Assembly (NCBI RefSeq): GCF_003259935.1
Contig: NZ_QLMH01000003.1
Location: 271,896 to 335,895, forward strand
Length of the DNA stretch: 64,000 nucleotides
Direction of reading: 5' to 3'
From: Paranoxybacillus vitaminiphilus
GTDB lineage: Bacteria; Bacillota; Bacilli; Bacillales; Anoxybacillaceae
The position numbers and the translations under genes were made by a program. The notes beneath the pieces are model-generated. The model did not search any database and was not told the DNA's origin. It was given only the letters and a program-made list of their open reading frames with translations. Numbering within the stretch: position 1 is the first letter of the stretch; every line of letters begins with the position of its first letter. Shown in pieces: positions 33,462 through 42,406 of this stretch.

Positions 33462-36400
33462 ATGCAAATAAGATTAAGCAAACTTTTTAGTCTGTTTTTG
33501 ATTTTTGTCATTGTGCTTAGTTCGTTGCTGTTTAATGGAGATACAATCGTACAGGCGCAAGAGAACAAAACCGGGGGCATTGAGGAAGTTAATGAACATG
33601 TGATTAGAGGATGGGCAACGTCTCCAGGAGAAGGGAATGGAGGCGGAAACACAATTGAATTTTTTATCGTTAAAGTGAAAATTAAAGGTAACAGTGCCTC
33701 TGAAGAAAGTTATCGCGTGGAGGCAACTGAAGCTCCTTCCGACAAAGGAGAGAAAAAGTATACGTTTTCCCTCGATATGACAGGCAAATGGCCTAAAAGC
33801 AGCAACCCTAATGTCACTTATGAAATTGAAGTAGATGCGTATAGAATTGTAGGGAATAGAAAAGAAGAAAAATATTTCACCTTTCCTACTCCAGCGTATG
33901 AATATCAAAAAGGAACATCAAATGTGAATAACCCTTCACTGGATTTTACAGTATCTGCTTCACAAAGCGAATATGCGAAACCGTTAAATGAAGATGCCCA
34001 AGGAAGGCTCGACGTTACATTAACCCCCCAAGGAAGAATCGACAGCATTGTCCGCCCGCCGATTGATGTTGTCTTTGTGTTTGACATATCAGGCTCAATG
34101 GATGAATTAGGAAGCAATCCGATGAAGTTTCAAAGTGCTAAACAAGCGCTCAACTCGGCAGTAGACTATTTCAAAGCAAATGCAAATCCTAACGATCGAT
34201 TTGCCCTCGTTCCTTTTTCTAGTAATGTTCAATACAATAATGTCGTACCATTTCCTAGTGGAACATACGACGTCAAACAGCATTTAGATCGTATTGCGGC
34301 CACAGCGAAGGCTCTTCGTGCTAATGGTGGAACGAACTATACGCAAGCACTGCAAAATGCTCAATCGTTTTTTAACGATCCAACCCGTAAAAAATATATT
34401 ATTTTTTTAACGGATGGAATGCCGACGGTTTCTAAAGCGAAGGAACGAGTTACGTATGAAGTTTGTGAAGGAATATGGTGGTGGAAGCAATGTCATGAAG
34501 TAACAGAGGATTTAGATGTTGAATATGTACTGTACGCTGACGGAAGAACAGCAGATCGAACCGTTTATTATCCAGATGGAAAGCAAACAACCACATATCG
34601 TAGTTCTACAACTTATAAAAATTTTCAAGAAAAAATCCGTACTCATGGAATTAATGTTGCCAAAGATATTGGAATAAACAATATTGCGCTTTATTCGATC
34701 GGCTTTGGTAACAATGAAGAAGTCGATATGAATTATTTAGAGAAATTATCGTCGATGACAGGCGGTCAGGCGAAACAAGGAACACCTCAAAATTTAACGG
34801 AGATTTTCCAGCAGTTTTCGAAACTGGCAACCGACCCAGTGTTAAGCGGAACAGTGAAAATTCCGTTAAAAGCGTTTAACGGAAAAGTACAGATTGTTGA
34901 AAACGAAAACGTTTGGCTTGATGACGCAAAAGAAAATGCGTATGTCACCTTTAACATCAGTTATAAAGTCGGGCAGCCGGCACCGCCACCTGTGAACATT
35001 CCCATTCCTGTCTTATTTAAAGAAAAAGGAACGTATACGTTCAATATAGAAATGACATATCGTGATGTGTACGGAGCGTTGCAGCCGACAAAGACAAAAT
35101 CGGTTACCGTTGTTGTAAAAGATGAAGTTCCTCCTTCGTTTACAGGCAATGTTCGTTTACAAGGAATCACAAGGGATGTAAGCGACTTAATCAAATACGG
35201 AAGCGGCAATGGAGATTCCAATCGTTTTACTGCTCAATATTCATTAACGGCTGTTGGATATGTGGGAAGTGGTGTTACTGGTAACTTAAGCAATATTAAA
35301 ATCATTCAACCCCTTCCTGAAGGAATTACCGTGATTCCTTCATCCAATGTGACCGTTTATAGCAATAATGGTATAACGTATGCCGAAATCGCTTTTCTGA
35401 ACACGAATATCGATTATACGAAACTAAATAGCGCCAATCTTACAGCTAGCTTAACGTTGCAAGCGGATTGGGCAATGGAAAACATGCAATTGCCACAGGC
35501 AAAAGTTTCATTTACGGATAGTAAGTATGGCACTCGCACTTCTACATTGCCGGTAGCCCCGCAATTCATCGGCATGAAAGTACGTCTATTAGAATTTCCT
35601 GACATTTATTACGAAGGAGACATCCGCGGACTTGTTTCAAAATGGCAAGCCTCGTCAGCAAGTACGAATTTACTTGCGACAACAAAGCATCCGAACGACT
35701 ACGGTCTGCTGATGCTGCCAATCAAATCGTTGGAATTCAAACCAAATAGTAAGGATTTGGTGATTATCGTTACGTATAAAAATGATCAAATCGTTGAATT
35801 GAATTTAACTCCTCGGCTGAAAATTTTTACAAACGATGGACGGGAAATAGCGAGCGGCTCTGTTGTCACGGAAGCGACAAAAGTGCGTGTAGTCGGCTTA
35901 GTGGCGGGTGAAGGTGTATCGTATGAGTATCGAGTGGAAAATGCTAAACAAGATGCGAGCTGGAAGCCGTTAAGTGCACCTTATGAAATACCAATTACCT
36001 TCGATGGGGATTCTGTTATTTTCGTCAAATCAAAAGGCGGTTTTACAAAAGGAGACGGTATTGCAACTGTTGAAATAACCTATCATAAACTCGTCAACCA
36101 AATCGTATTAGGACCGTATAAAAATGAAATGAATGTAAACGAAGTGCAGACGCTTCAAGCAACGGTCTTACCTTCTGATGCAACGAATAAAAATGTCCGA
36201 TGGTCATCAAGCAATCCATCTGTTGCATCAGTGGAAAATGGCGTTGTAACTGCGCTGTCACCAGGAAATGTGACAATTTATGTTGAAGCGTTAGATGGCA
36301 GCGGTGTGACGGCAACAGCGAATATCACTGTCGTTGACCCGACGGTGCCGTTAGAGAGCATCCAATTTAAACAACCGTCGTTAAATTTAAATATTGGTGA

Positions 36401-36698
36401 ACGGATACGTGTTGCTTCATTGCTACAGTTTAATCCGTTCGACGCAACGAACAAACAGCTGGCGTCCGTATTGTCTTCTGATTCGCAATATGTCGAAATA
36501 AAGAAAGAAAATGGCGAATGGTACATTTATGCGAAAGATTACGGATATGCAACAGTAACGGCTGTTGCTGAGGAGAAACAGCCATCTGGTCAAGAAATAA
36601 AAGATTCGATTGTCATTATTGTTACGAAATCCGGAAACAGTTCCGACGGAGGCAACAATGGAGGAAATAACGGAGATATGCCAAGGGGAAGATGGTGA
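33462..36698 (+). CDS. Secreted von Willebrand factor A protein, candidate pilus-tip adhesin
   Basis: The 1078-residue protein begins with a signal peptide (about 1-32, VQA then Q). A vWA domain starts near residue 200. Its MIDAS motif DISGSM (208-213) and later NGGTNYT and LTDGMPT give the metal-site pattern DxSxS/T/D. It contains an insertion near residues 335-385 with two Cys in VCEGIWWWKQCHEV. Several beta-sandwich-like regions follow, then a bacterial Ig-like (Big_2) domain at about 880-970 (LQATVLPSDATNKNVRWSSSN). The tail is Gly/Asn-rich. No LPXTG motif or C-terminal membrane anchor is visible. It faces the minor-pilin operon and precedes the pilus genes; PilY1-type adhesins also carry a vWA domain beside minor pilins. 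The adhesin role is inference. Confidence 0.8.
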   Translation: MQIRLSKLFSLFLIFVIVLSSLLFNGDTIVQAQENKTGGIEEVNEHVIRGWATSPGEGNGGGNTIEFFIVKVKIKGNSASEESYRVEATEAPSDKGEKKYTFSLDMTGKWPKSSNPNVTYEIEVDAYRIVGNRKEEKYFTFPTPAYEYQKGTSNVNNPSLDFTVSASQSEYAKPLNEDAQGRLDVTLTPQGRIDSIVRPPIDVVFVFDISGSMDELGSNPMKFQSAKQALNSAVDYFKANANPNDRFALVPFSSNVQYNNVVPFPSGTYDVKQHLDRIAATAKALRANGGTNYTQALQNAQSFFNDPTRKKYIIFLTDGMPTVSKAKERVTYEVCEGIWWWKQCHEVTEDLDVEYVLYADGRTADRTVYYPDGKQTTTYRSSTTYKNFQEKIRTHGINVAKDIGINNIALYSIGFGNNEEVDMNYLEKLSSMTGGQAKQGTPQNLTEIFQQFSKLATDPVLSGTVKIPLKAFNGKVQIVENENVWLDDAKENAYVTFNISYKVGQPAPPPVNIPIPVLFKEKGTYTFNIEMTYRDVYGALQPTKTKSVTVVVKDEVPPSFTGNVRLQGITRDVSDLIKYGSGNGDSNRFTAQYSLTAVGYVGSGVTGNLSNIKIIQPLPEGITVIPSSNVTVYSNNGITYAEIAFLNTNIDYTKLNSANLTASLTLQADWAMENMQLPQAKVSFTDSKYGTRTSTLPVAPQFIGMKVRLLEFPDIYYEGDIRGLVSKWQASSASTNLLATTKHPNDYGLLMLPIKSLEFKPNSKDLVIIVTYKNDQIVELNLTPRLKIFTNDGREIASGSVVTEATKVRVVGLVAGEGVSYEYRVENAKQDASWKPLSAPYEIPITFDGDSVIFVKSKGGFTKGDGIATVEITYHKLVNQIVLGPYKNEMNVNEVQTLQATVLPSDATNKNVRWSSSNPSVASVENGVVTALSPGNVTIYVEALDGSGVTATANITVVDPTVPLESIQFKQPSLNLNIGERIRVASLLQFNPFDATNKQLASVLSSDSQYVEIKKENGEWYIYAKDYGYATVTAVAEEKQPSGQEIKDSIVIIVTKSGNSSDGGNNGGNNGDMPRGRW

Positions 36699-36718
36699 CA
36701 AAAATAAAGAGGCTTGAT

Positions 36719-36735
36719 CCAATAAGTGTCTGCCC
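36719..36735. repeat. Partial unit of the nested-palindrome repeat
   Basis: CCAATAAGTGTCTGCCC differs at one base from the reverse complement of the right arm of copy 4 (GGTCAGACACTTATTGG). It abuts copy 3 and looks like a truncated extra unit. Confidence 0.45.
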
Positions 36736-36744
36736 CCTACGTGA

Positions 36745-36870
36745 TTGGGACTGTCTCATAAGGGTCTGACCTCACGCGTGTTTCACAATATATAGTTCAT
36801 TGATCCAACATGATGTCCTATATATTGTGCTGCGGGGTCTGACCCTGGAGCTTTTGAGACAGCCTTTTTA
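36745..36870. repeat. Nested-palindrome repeat, copy 3 (between convergent genes)
   Basis: The outer arms GACTGTCTCATAA and TTTTGAGACAGCC, inner arms GGGTCTGACCTCACG and GCGGGGTCTGACCC, and a central ACAATATATAG / CTATATATTGT. Relative to copies 1, 2 and 4 it is inverted. It separates the convergent vWA and minor-pilin genes and could end both transcripts. Confidence 0.78.
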
Positions 36871-38904
36871 TTCCATTACAATTTCATCAGGAATGACTTG
36901 CAAATAATCCACAACAGGCAAGGCATCAATGCGTTTTAGCAGCACTTTTTTATCATACTTTACGTTGAATCGGGAATATTTTCCCGTTTGGAGGTTCGGC
37001 TGATTTCCGTCGCCGGCCATCCGTTTTAAATCTTCTTCATTTCCCGCTTGTCCGCCGCGAATGGCGTTAATCTCTAAATGGTTGCGGGCAAACAATCCTC
37101 CTTCAATATAAAACAAGGAGCCTACACCGTACAGTTTCGCGTTTTCATGCGTATAGAAAAATGCTTTCAGCGGTTTAATTGTATTTGTATTGTCAGTTAC
37201 TTCTCCTTTAAAGTCATCCGGCTCATTCATATTCGGAAAATTTTTAAATTCGTTAATGCGCGTAATCGTCAAATCCTCCCCCGATAACAGCACGAGCTGC
37301 TTATCATTGTTGTCGGCGCCGAAAATATTCACATTGGAAATAAACGATTGTCCATTTACATAAATGACGGAATCAAAAATAAAATCATCGTCTTCATTTT
37401 TATTTAAATCATCATTTCCGAGTATGAACAAATCTCCGTTTGTGATGATATTTCCGCGCACAGTGAAAGGCCGATTATTTGTAACGAATTTCGTGTTTCC
37501 GTACACAAAGACATTTCCGGTGCTTTGGCTCGCTGTAAAGCTATCGTTTGAAGAGTTTTCTTCACCGATTTGAAAATCTGTATAATTAATAATTTCAAGA
37601 TTTCCGCCAATGATCATGCTGTTTTTTACGAATCCCTTTTTTACAGAAGAGGAATGATTTCCTCTAAAATTGGCAATCGTCACATCGCCTGTTGCATATA
37701 AATTGCCAATCTCCAAATCGCCGTAATTCGTAATGGTAATATCTCCGTTTACAATTAAACTAGGGATTGTTAACGAACGGGTATTGCTTAAAATCGCATC
37801 TCCATCTATTTTTAAAGGCTTTGATAATTCGAGATTGGAAGTGTTAGACAGTTTCATCGACTGACCGGGATTTTTCCACTTTAAAACCGTCATTGGCGTA
37901 ACTGGAAGGTCTTTTAAGTCAACCGTATCTGCATCATCATCATCATCAGAAAGCGGCAAAAGCGTCGGCTGTGATGTCGAAAAGAAATCGGTTATATAGC
38001 TGTTAAAATACGTTGTAAAGTTCTCGTCACTGTATTGGAGCGTTCCATCTATTTTTTGCAGCAATTCATCAGCTTGTGTATGAAATGTTTTTGGGAAGTT
38101 TACATCAATAAAATCGCTATGATTTTTTAATGTAGGAACTTTTTGGTTGTAAAAGTGATCAGCGGTTAATACAGGCTGCAAATCTCTTCCTTGCGAATAA
38201 ACATCGCCGAAAATTGAAGGATACGGTGTTGGAATTTCTAGCCATTCATCATTAGGTGTACAAAACTTATTAGTTGGGCAAAACTTTGCATTTTGCGAGA
38301 TTTTTAAATCGTTAGCGAATACATTCCCGAGAATGTTCGGCGATCCGTTAATCTCCAATCCTGCATTGCTTCCTTCCCCTGCCGAACCGATGGCATACTG
38401 TAAAAAGCTCGGTGTAGGCGAGAGAATAACGTTTCTTTTAAATGTCCGCTCAATCTTTTTGTCCGGGTCTTGAACAGTTAAGCGAATTTCTAATACTCTT
38501 GTAAATTGCGTTTCCTTATCAATGTTGTATTCAGGATAATGAATGTCGCTGCTAATAACTTCAATGCGTAACGATTTTACAATAGGATTCGTTTTGTAAG
38601 CTTGTTCAAGCTTATCGATCACGTTGTGAAGATTCACATCAAAAGACGCATTCACTCTTCCGTTTACTTTTGTTAGATCAATTTTATACATCGGATCGGG
38701 ATCTTTTAACGCTATCTTTAAATCAGCAATCATTTCTTCCATCAGCTTCCGGGCTTGATAGATGACATCTACGTCGGTTTTTCTTATTTCTGTCCGCAGT
38801 GAACCTCCAATGGTCGCTGAAAGAATAGCCAGTCCAAGCGTCATAAAAATGAGCGCCACAAGCAATACGGTAATTAAACTTGAGCCTTTTTCAGTCTTTA
38901 TCAT
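36868..38904 (-). CDS. Large PilX/GspK-like minor pilin with a beta-helix-like body
   Basis: This product of about 678 residues has a short class III leader MIKTEKG before a hydrophobic helix (SSLITVLLVALIFM). Position +5 is Thr, not Glu; absence of Glu+5 is a hallmark of GspK-type subunits that sit at the filament tip. The body, from about residue 185, is a run of short beta-like units such as GDITITNYGDLEIGNL and GNVFVYGNTKFV, suggesting a solenoid. ATG 38904 follows AAAGGTGA by 5 nt; an in-frame GTG at 38913 overlaps that site. It is the third gene of a minus-strand operon with two smaller minor pilins. Confidence 0.82.
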   Translation of the reverse strand: MIKTEKGSSLITVLLVALIFMTLGLAILSATIGGSLRTEIRKTDVDVIYQARKLMEEMIADLKIALKDPDPMYKIDLTKVNGRVNASFDVNLHNVIDKLEQAYKTNPIVKSLRIEVISSDIHYPEYNIDKETQFTRVLEIRLTVQDPDKKIERTFKRNVILSPTPSFLQYAIGSAGEGSNAGLEINGSPNILGNVFANDLKISQNAKFCPTNKFCTPNDEWLEIPTPYPSIFGDVYSQGRDLQPVLTADHFYNQKVPTLKNHSDFIDVNFPKTFHTQADELLQKIDGTLQYSDENFTTYFNSYITDFFSTSQPTLLPLSDDDDDADTVDLKDLPVTPMTVLKWKNPGQSMKLSNTSNLELSKPLKIDGDAILSNTRSLTIPSLIVNGDITITNYGDLEIGNLYATGDVTIANFRGNHSSSVKKGFVKNSMIIGGNLEIINYTDFQIGEENSSNDSFTASQSTGNVFVYGNTKFVTNNRPFTVRGNIITNGDLFILGNDDLNKNEDDDFIFDSVIYVNGQSFISNVNIFGADNNDKQLVLLSGEDLTITRINEFKNFPNMNEPDDFKGEVTDNTNTIKPLKAFFYTHENAKLYGVGSLFYIEGGLFARNHLEINAIRGGQAGNEEDLKRMAGDGNQPNLQTGKYSRFNVKYDKKVLLKRIDALPVVDYLQVIPDEIVME

Positions 38905-38915
38905 TTTTATCACCT

Positions 38916-39497
38916 TTAAAACCCAAAATGACTTTCCAGATTTAACACTTTCTTTGTTCTTTCATGTGATGCACGTAAATGAATATTAATCAGTGCCTGT
39001 TTACATTTTCCGTTGTCTTCTGTTTGTGAGCAATCGAAAGTAATAGAAGAATTTTTAAAATCTGCCTTTGTGTCGATAATGGTTTCATCAATTTGAATTT
39101 TGTAGGCTCCATCTTCTGTTTCGACAATTTTAATTTCTTTCATTTCGCTGCTGTTTTTCGTTGCTTCTTTATTTACATCTATCATATCGTTGTATTTCTC
39201 AATTCCGACATATTTGCTGTCTTCGACTCTGATACAAGTTCCTTGTGGTGCATTAGGGCAATATTCAATATAATCAAAAGGGATCGAATACAGTTCATTC
39301 ATAATCATCGTGACAACGTAGTCGGCGTCATCGCGCAGCTGCCCTTCAACAGCGATTTGCTCGTACAATTTAAGCCCTGTAATGAATACTCCGTAAATCG
39401 TTGAAAGAGTGATTGCGGAAATAACGAGTGCCGCCAAAACTTCTATTAAAGTTAAACCTTTTTCGTCAAATAACAGAAATTTAGCGAATGTCTTCAC
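38916..39497 (-). CDS. Type IV minor pilin (PilW/PilV-like)
   Basis: The 193-residue prepilin has leader MKTFAKFLLFDEKG and mature N-terminus LTLIEVLAALVISAITLS, with Glu at +5. The globular part has two pairs of cysteines (CPNAPQGTC; CSQTEDNGKC) that could form disulfides. The GTG start lies within the end of the preceding gene, with AAAGGGGG about 9 nt upstream, so translation is probably coupled. It belongs to a three-gene minor-pilin operon. Confidence 0.83.
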   Translation of the reverse strand: MKTFAKFLLFDEKGLTLIEVLAALVISAITLSTIYGVFITGLKLYEQIAVEGQLRDDADYVVTMIMNELYSIPFDYIEYCPNAPQGTCIRVEDSKYVGIEKYNDMIDVNKEATKNSSEMKEIKIVETEDGAYKIQIDETIIDTKADFKNSSITFDCSQTEDNGKCKQALINIHLRASHERTKKVLNLESHFGF

Positions 39498-39993
39498 TTG
39501 TCAAAACCCCCTTTAACTGTGTGGATTGTTCGATGTTGCCATGCTTCCACGTTACTTTGACAACGAGAGGAATAAAATAATTGGCGTAATCACTGTTATT
39601 GTTTTTAGGGGGCTCTGTTTCAATTGTAACATTGTATTTTCTGTCATTAATTTGTATGTCGCTGCAGCCAGAAAGTGGGGAAGTATTCGAATCGATTAAA
39701 GTGTACCGAGCGCTTCCGTTATGTTCACAGACTAAAAGTTGAAGCTGACCGTTATTGCCTAAACTTGCAAATTTTTCTTTGATTTCGATGAAATTTTGTT
39801 TTTCCATATACATTAATGCATTCCGCGCGACATTAATTCCAATCGTTTTATCTTCGTTCAAAACCGTGTATAAATACGCTTGTTTAAACAAAGTCATGAC
39901 GCCAAGCATCACAATTCCCAAAATCGTAATGGATAACATCGTTTCAATTAACGTTAAACCTTTATCATTTTTTAGAAATTTTGTCATAGGCAT
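39481..39993 (-). CDS. Type IV minor pilin (PilV-like)
   Basis: The 170-residue prepilin has leader MPMTKFLKNDKG and mature N-terminus LTLIETMLSITILGIV, with Glu at +5. Two cysteines (LVCEHNG; LSGCSD) may form a disulfide loop. ATG 39993 is chosen because AGAAGGG is 7 nt upstream; the ATG at 39999 is too close. A TATAAT on the minus strand (40026-40031) is a candidate -10, without a good -35. It is the first gene of the minus-strand operon, divergent from the main pilus genes. Confidence 0.82.
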   Translation of the reverse strand: MPMTKFLKNDKGLTLIETMLSITILGIVMLGVMTLFKQAYLYTVLNEDKTIGINVARNALMYMEKQNFIEIKEKFASLGNNGQLQLLVCEHNGSARYTLIDSNTSPLSGCSDIQINDRKYNVTIETEPPKNNNSDYANYFIPLVVKVTWKHGNIEQSTQLKGVLTSEDIR

Positions 39994-40124
39994 TTGCATA
40001 CCCTTCTTTCAAAATATGTAACTTTATTATACAATATGTTAGAGTCGAAAATGGTTTGATTTATGTTGAATTTTTGTGGAATTTTACATATAACCGGTGA
40101 GGTTTCCCGAAGAGGGGTGATAGA

Positions 40125-41054
40125 TTGAAGCCGTTTTTATTTGCGTTTGCTGCGCTTATTGTTCTCATCCCTATTTTATTTGTCTTACCGCTCGGTTTCA
40201 ATCGGCGCGGAAAGCTGATCATTGTTGTTGTTTCGTTCTGTTTAGCCTCTTTTGGTTTATTGGCAAAATCGATATTGCCGCTTTGGCAAGTCGCCTTGCT
40301 ATTACTGCTGTTGGCGCTGCCCGTTGCGTATTTGCTTGATAAGCGGCTCGGCCATCTCTTATATGCTGCACAAGAACAAGAGGCAGAAGATGATTTAGCA
40401 CAAATTTTCGCTCCATCATTATCATCTGTAGAAAGCGGAGAAGCTGAAGAAAAAACAATTGTAGAAGAACAGATGAATGATGACGGGCAGCCTATTAAAG
40501 ATGCAACCGCAGAACCGGTACCGGCTTTACCTGCCATTGATATGACAGAATCACAGTTAGAAAGTGAACAACAAAATGATTCGGCAGAAGAAAAATGGCC
40601 TGTTTTTGAAGATGATGACCGAGATGATCATATAGAAGTTGATGAAGAAATTCAGTTTCTCGAGAATCGTTTGCAATGGCTGGAACCATCATCCGAACCG
40701 CTTGCGAATTATGATAAAGAAGGAGATGATATCGCTAGTCATCTGAGTGAAATAGAAACATGGCTTTTGGAGGAAGAGAAAAGAGAATCAGTTCATGAGG
40801 AAGCCGTTACGAATGGGGCCATTGAAAGTGCAAACTCAAATGACATGAACGTGTCTGAATCCGAGACATTTATCGGAGAATCTGCTATTTTAGCCGATAA
40901 TGATTTCATTCCGGAATTGAATTTTGAAGATGATCGAACACATATGGACGTTGAGCAGCAAGATGAAGAGCACTTGGATAAAGGAGATGTTTTAACTGTG
41001 AAAGAGCATGGTGGAATCTCAAGTGCGGTTGTTGATAAGCGGCTTCATAAGTAA
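40125..41054 (+). CDS. Membrane protein with an acidic cytoplasmic tail, first gene of the pilus operon
   Basis: The 309-residue protein has about three N-terminal hydrophobic helices (residues 1-70), then a long, strongly acidic and probably disordered region rich in Glu and Asp with no recognisable domain. TTG 40125 follows AGAGGGGTGA. It lies 15 nt before the VanW/G5-like gene and reads into the pilus operon. I do not recognise the family; a role in pilus assembly is suggested only by position. Confidence 0.65.
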   Translation: MKPFLFAFAALIVLIPILFVLPLGFNRRGKLIIVVVSFCLASFGLLAKSILPLWQVALLLLLLALPVAYLLDKRLGHLLYAAQEQEAEDDLAQIFAPSLSSVESGEAEEKTIVEEQMNDDGQPIKDATAEPVPALPAIDMTESQLESEQQNDSAEEKWPVFEDDDRDDHIEVDEEIQFLENRLQWLEPSSEPLANYDKEGDDIASHLSEIETWLLEEEKRESVHEEAVTNGAIESANSNDMNVSESETFIGESAILADNDFIPELNFEDDRTHMDVEQQDEEHLDKGDVLTVKEHGGISSAVVDKRLHK

Positions 41055-41069
41055 AGGAGGCGTTTTTCT

Positions 41070-42398
41070 GTGAGAAATAAAGCTGTCGTGAAGTTATTTC
41101 TTGTCATCGTTTTAAGTACAACGTATTTAATCAGTTTCTCACAAATCGGCGCCTTTGCTTATGAGTCTATTTTTCTTAAACATAATCGGTTTGCTGAAGG
41201 CACAATGATCGGTTCAGTGGATGTTTCCGGTTTATCAAAAAAAGAGGCAATCAATAAGATTGTTCAACATGTGAATGAGTGGAAAGCTGTCCAACGCATG
41301 ACGATTGCCTACCAAGAAAGAAAGGAAGCCATTCCCGCGGACCTTTTTGCATTTCAAATTGAACAAAGCATTGAGCAGGCTGTAGATGGACAGAAGTCAC
41401 AGCTTTTTGTTGGACTGGATGAAAAGCAATTACATTTTCTTATTTCGAGAGTGGTCGGGGAAAACTTCATTTCATTGTTTGATATCGAACGGCTAAAACA
41501 TGACATAATTGAAACGGCGGCTGCATTGAAAGCCAATCTTGGACCGCTTGAAATGGCTGATTATGTCATCAAAGAGCAAGGCATCGGACAAAAAATCATA
41601 AGTGAAGCGGTAATTACGAATTTACAAGGCAATCATTCGGAAGTTTTAGCGTGGATTTCTAAACATCCGACGATTGAAATTAAAGAGAAAAGCCAGTTTT
41701 CCCTAGCAAACTATTTTAAGGAGCAAAGCGATTCGCTTTCTTCTGAAGGGATGAGCCTAATCGCTTCCGCTATTTATCAAACCGTTTTGCCGACAAATTT
41801 TACAATTATGGAACGGCATACAAGCAGAGAATTACCAAACAGCATTCCGATTGGCTATGAAGCGAAAGTCGATCAACAAAACAGAGATTTTATTTTCTAT
41901 AATCCAAACTCAAGCTCATATACTCTAGAGCTGCAAGCGCTGAATAAAGGTTTTAAAGTTGCTTTAAAAGGATTGCCGTTTGTCAATAAATATGTGATTA
42001 AGCTGGACGAAGTTGAATATTTCGAGCCGAAAACGATTATTCAATACAGCCCGGCATTACAGCCGAATGAAACAAGATTGAAGCAAGAAGGAAAACAAGG
42101 AATGTTAGTGAAAGTAAAGAAACAAGTTTATGACGAACAGAATCACTTGCTGAAAACAGAGCTTATTGCCGAAGATTTTTATCCTCCGGTGCATAAAATT
42201 GAAATTCATGGATTAGATATTGGCATCAGCACGGAAAGCGGAGTGACGAATTCAGAAAATGATTCGATGCTAAATAATAACAACGGGCAAAATGAACAAC
42301 AAAAAACGGCTCCAACTGACGATGGAAATGAAAGTATCCATCAAGACAGTACACAGGACAGTTCGACAGATAATCAAGGTGAAATTTATGAAAAGTAG
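41070..42398 (+). CDS. VanW-like protein with a G5-like C-terminal region
   Basis: The 442-residue exported or membrane-anchored protein has an N-terminal hydrophobic helix (about 9-28), a YoaR/VanW-type opening segment (GTMIGSVDVSGLSKKEAINK), a VanW-like core (RHTSRELPNSIPIGYEAKVD) and a G5-like stretch near 325-385. The tail is Asn/Gln/Ser-rich. VanW and G5 proteins are cell-wall associated; their biochemistry is unclear. The GTG follows AAAGGAGG. It lies directly before pilB, so it may help the pilus cross or dock on peptidoglycan (inference). Confidence 0.72.
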   Translation: MRNKAVVKLFLVIVLSTTYLISFSQIGAFAYESIFLKHNRFAEGTMIGSVDVSGLSKKEAINKIVQHVNEWKAVQRMTIAYQERKEAIPADLFAFQIEQSIEQAVDGQKSQLFVGLDEKQLHFLISRVVGENFISLFDIERLKHDIIETAAALKANLGPLEMADYVIKEQGIGQKIISEAVITNLQGNHSEVLAWISKHPTIEIKEKSQFSLANYFKEQSDSLSSEGMSLIASAIYQTVLPTNFTIMERHTSRELPNSIPIGYEAKVDQQNRDFIFYNPNSSSYTLELQALNKGFKVALKGLPFVNKYVIKLDEVEYFEPKTIIQYSPALQPNETRLKQEGKQGMLVKVKKQVYDEQNHLLKTELIAEDFYPPVHKIEIHGLDIGISTESGVTNSENDSMLNNNNGQNEQQKTAPTDDGNESIHQDSTQDSSTDNQGEIYEK

Positions 42399-42406
42399 GG
42401 ATGATC

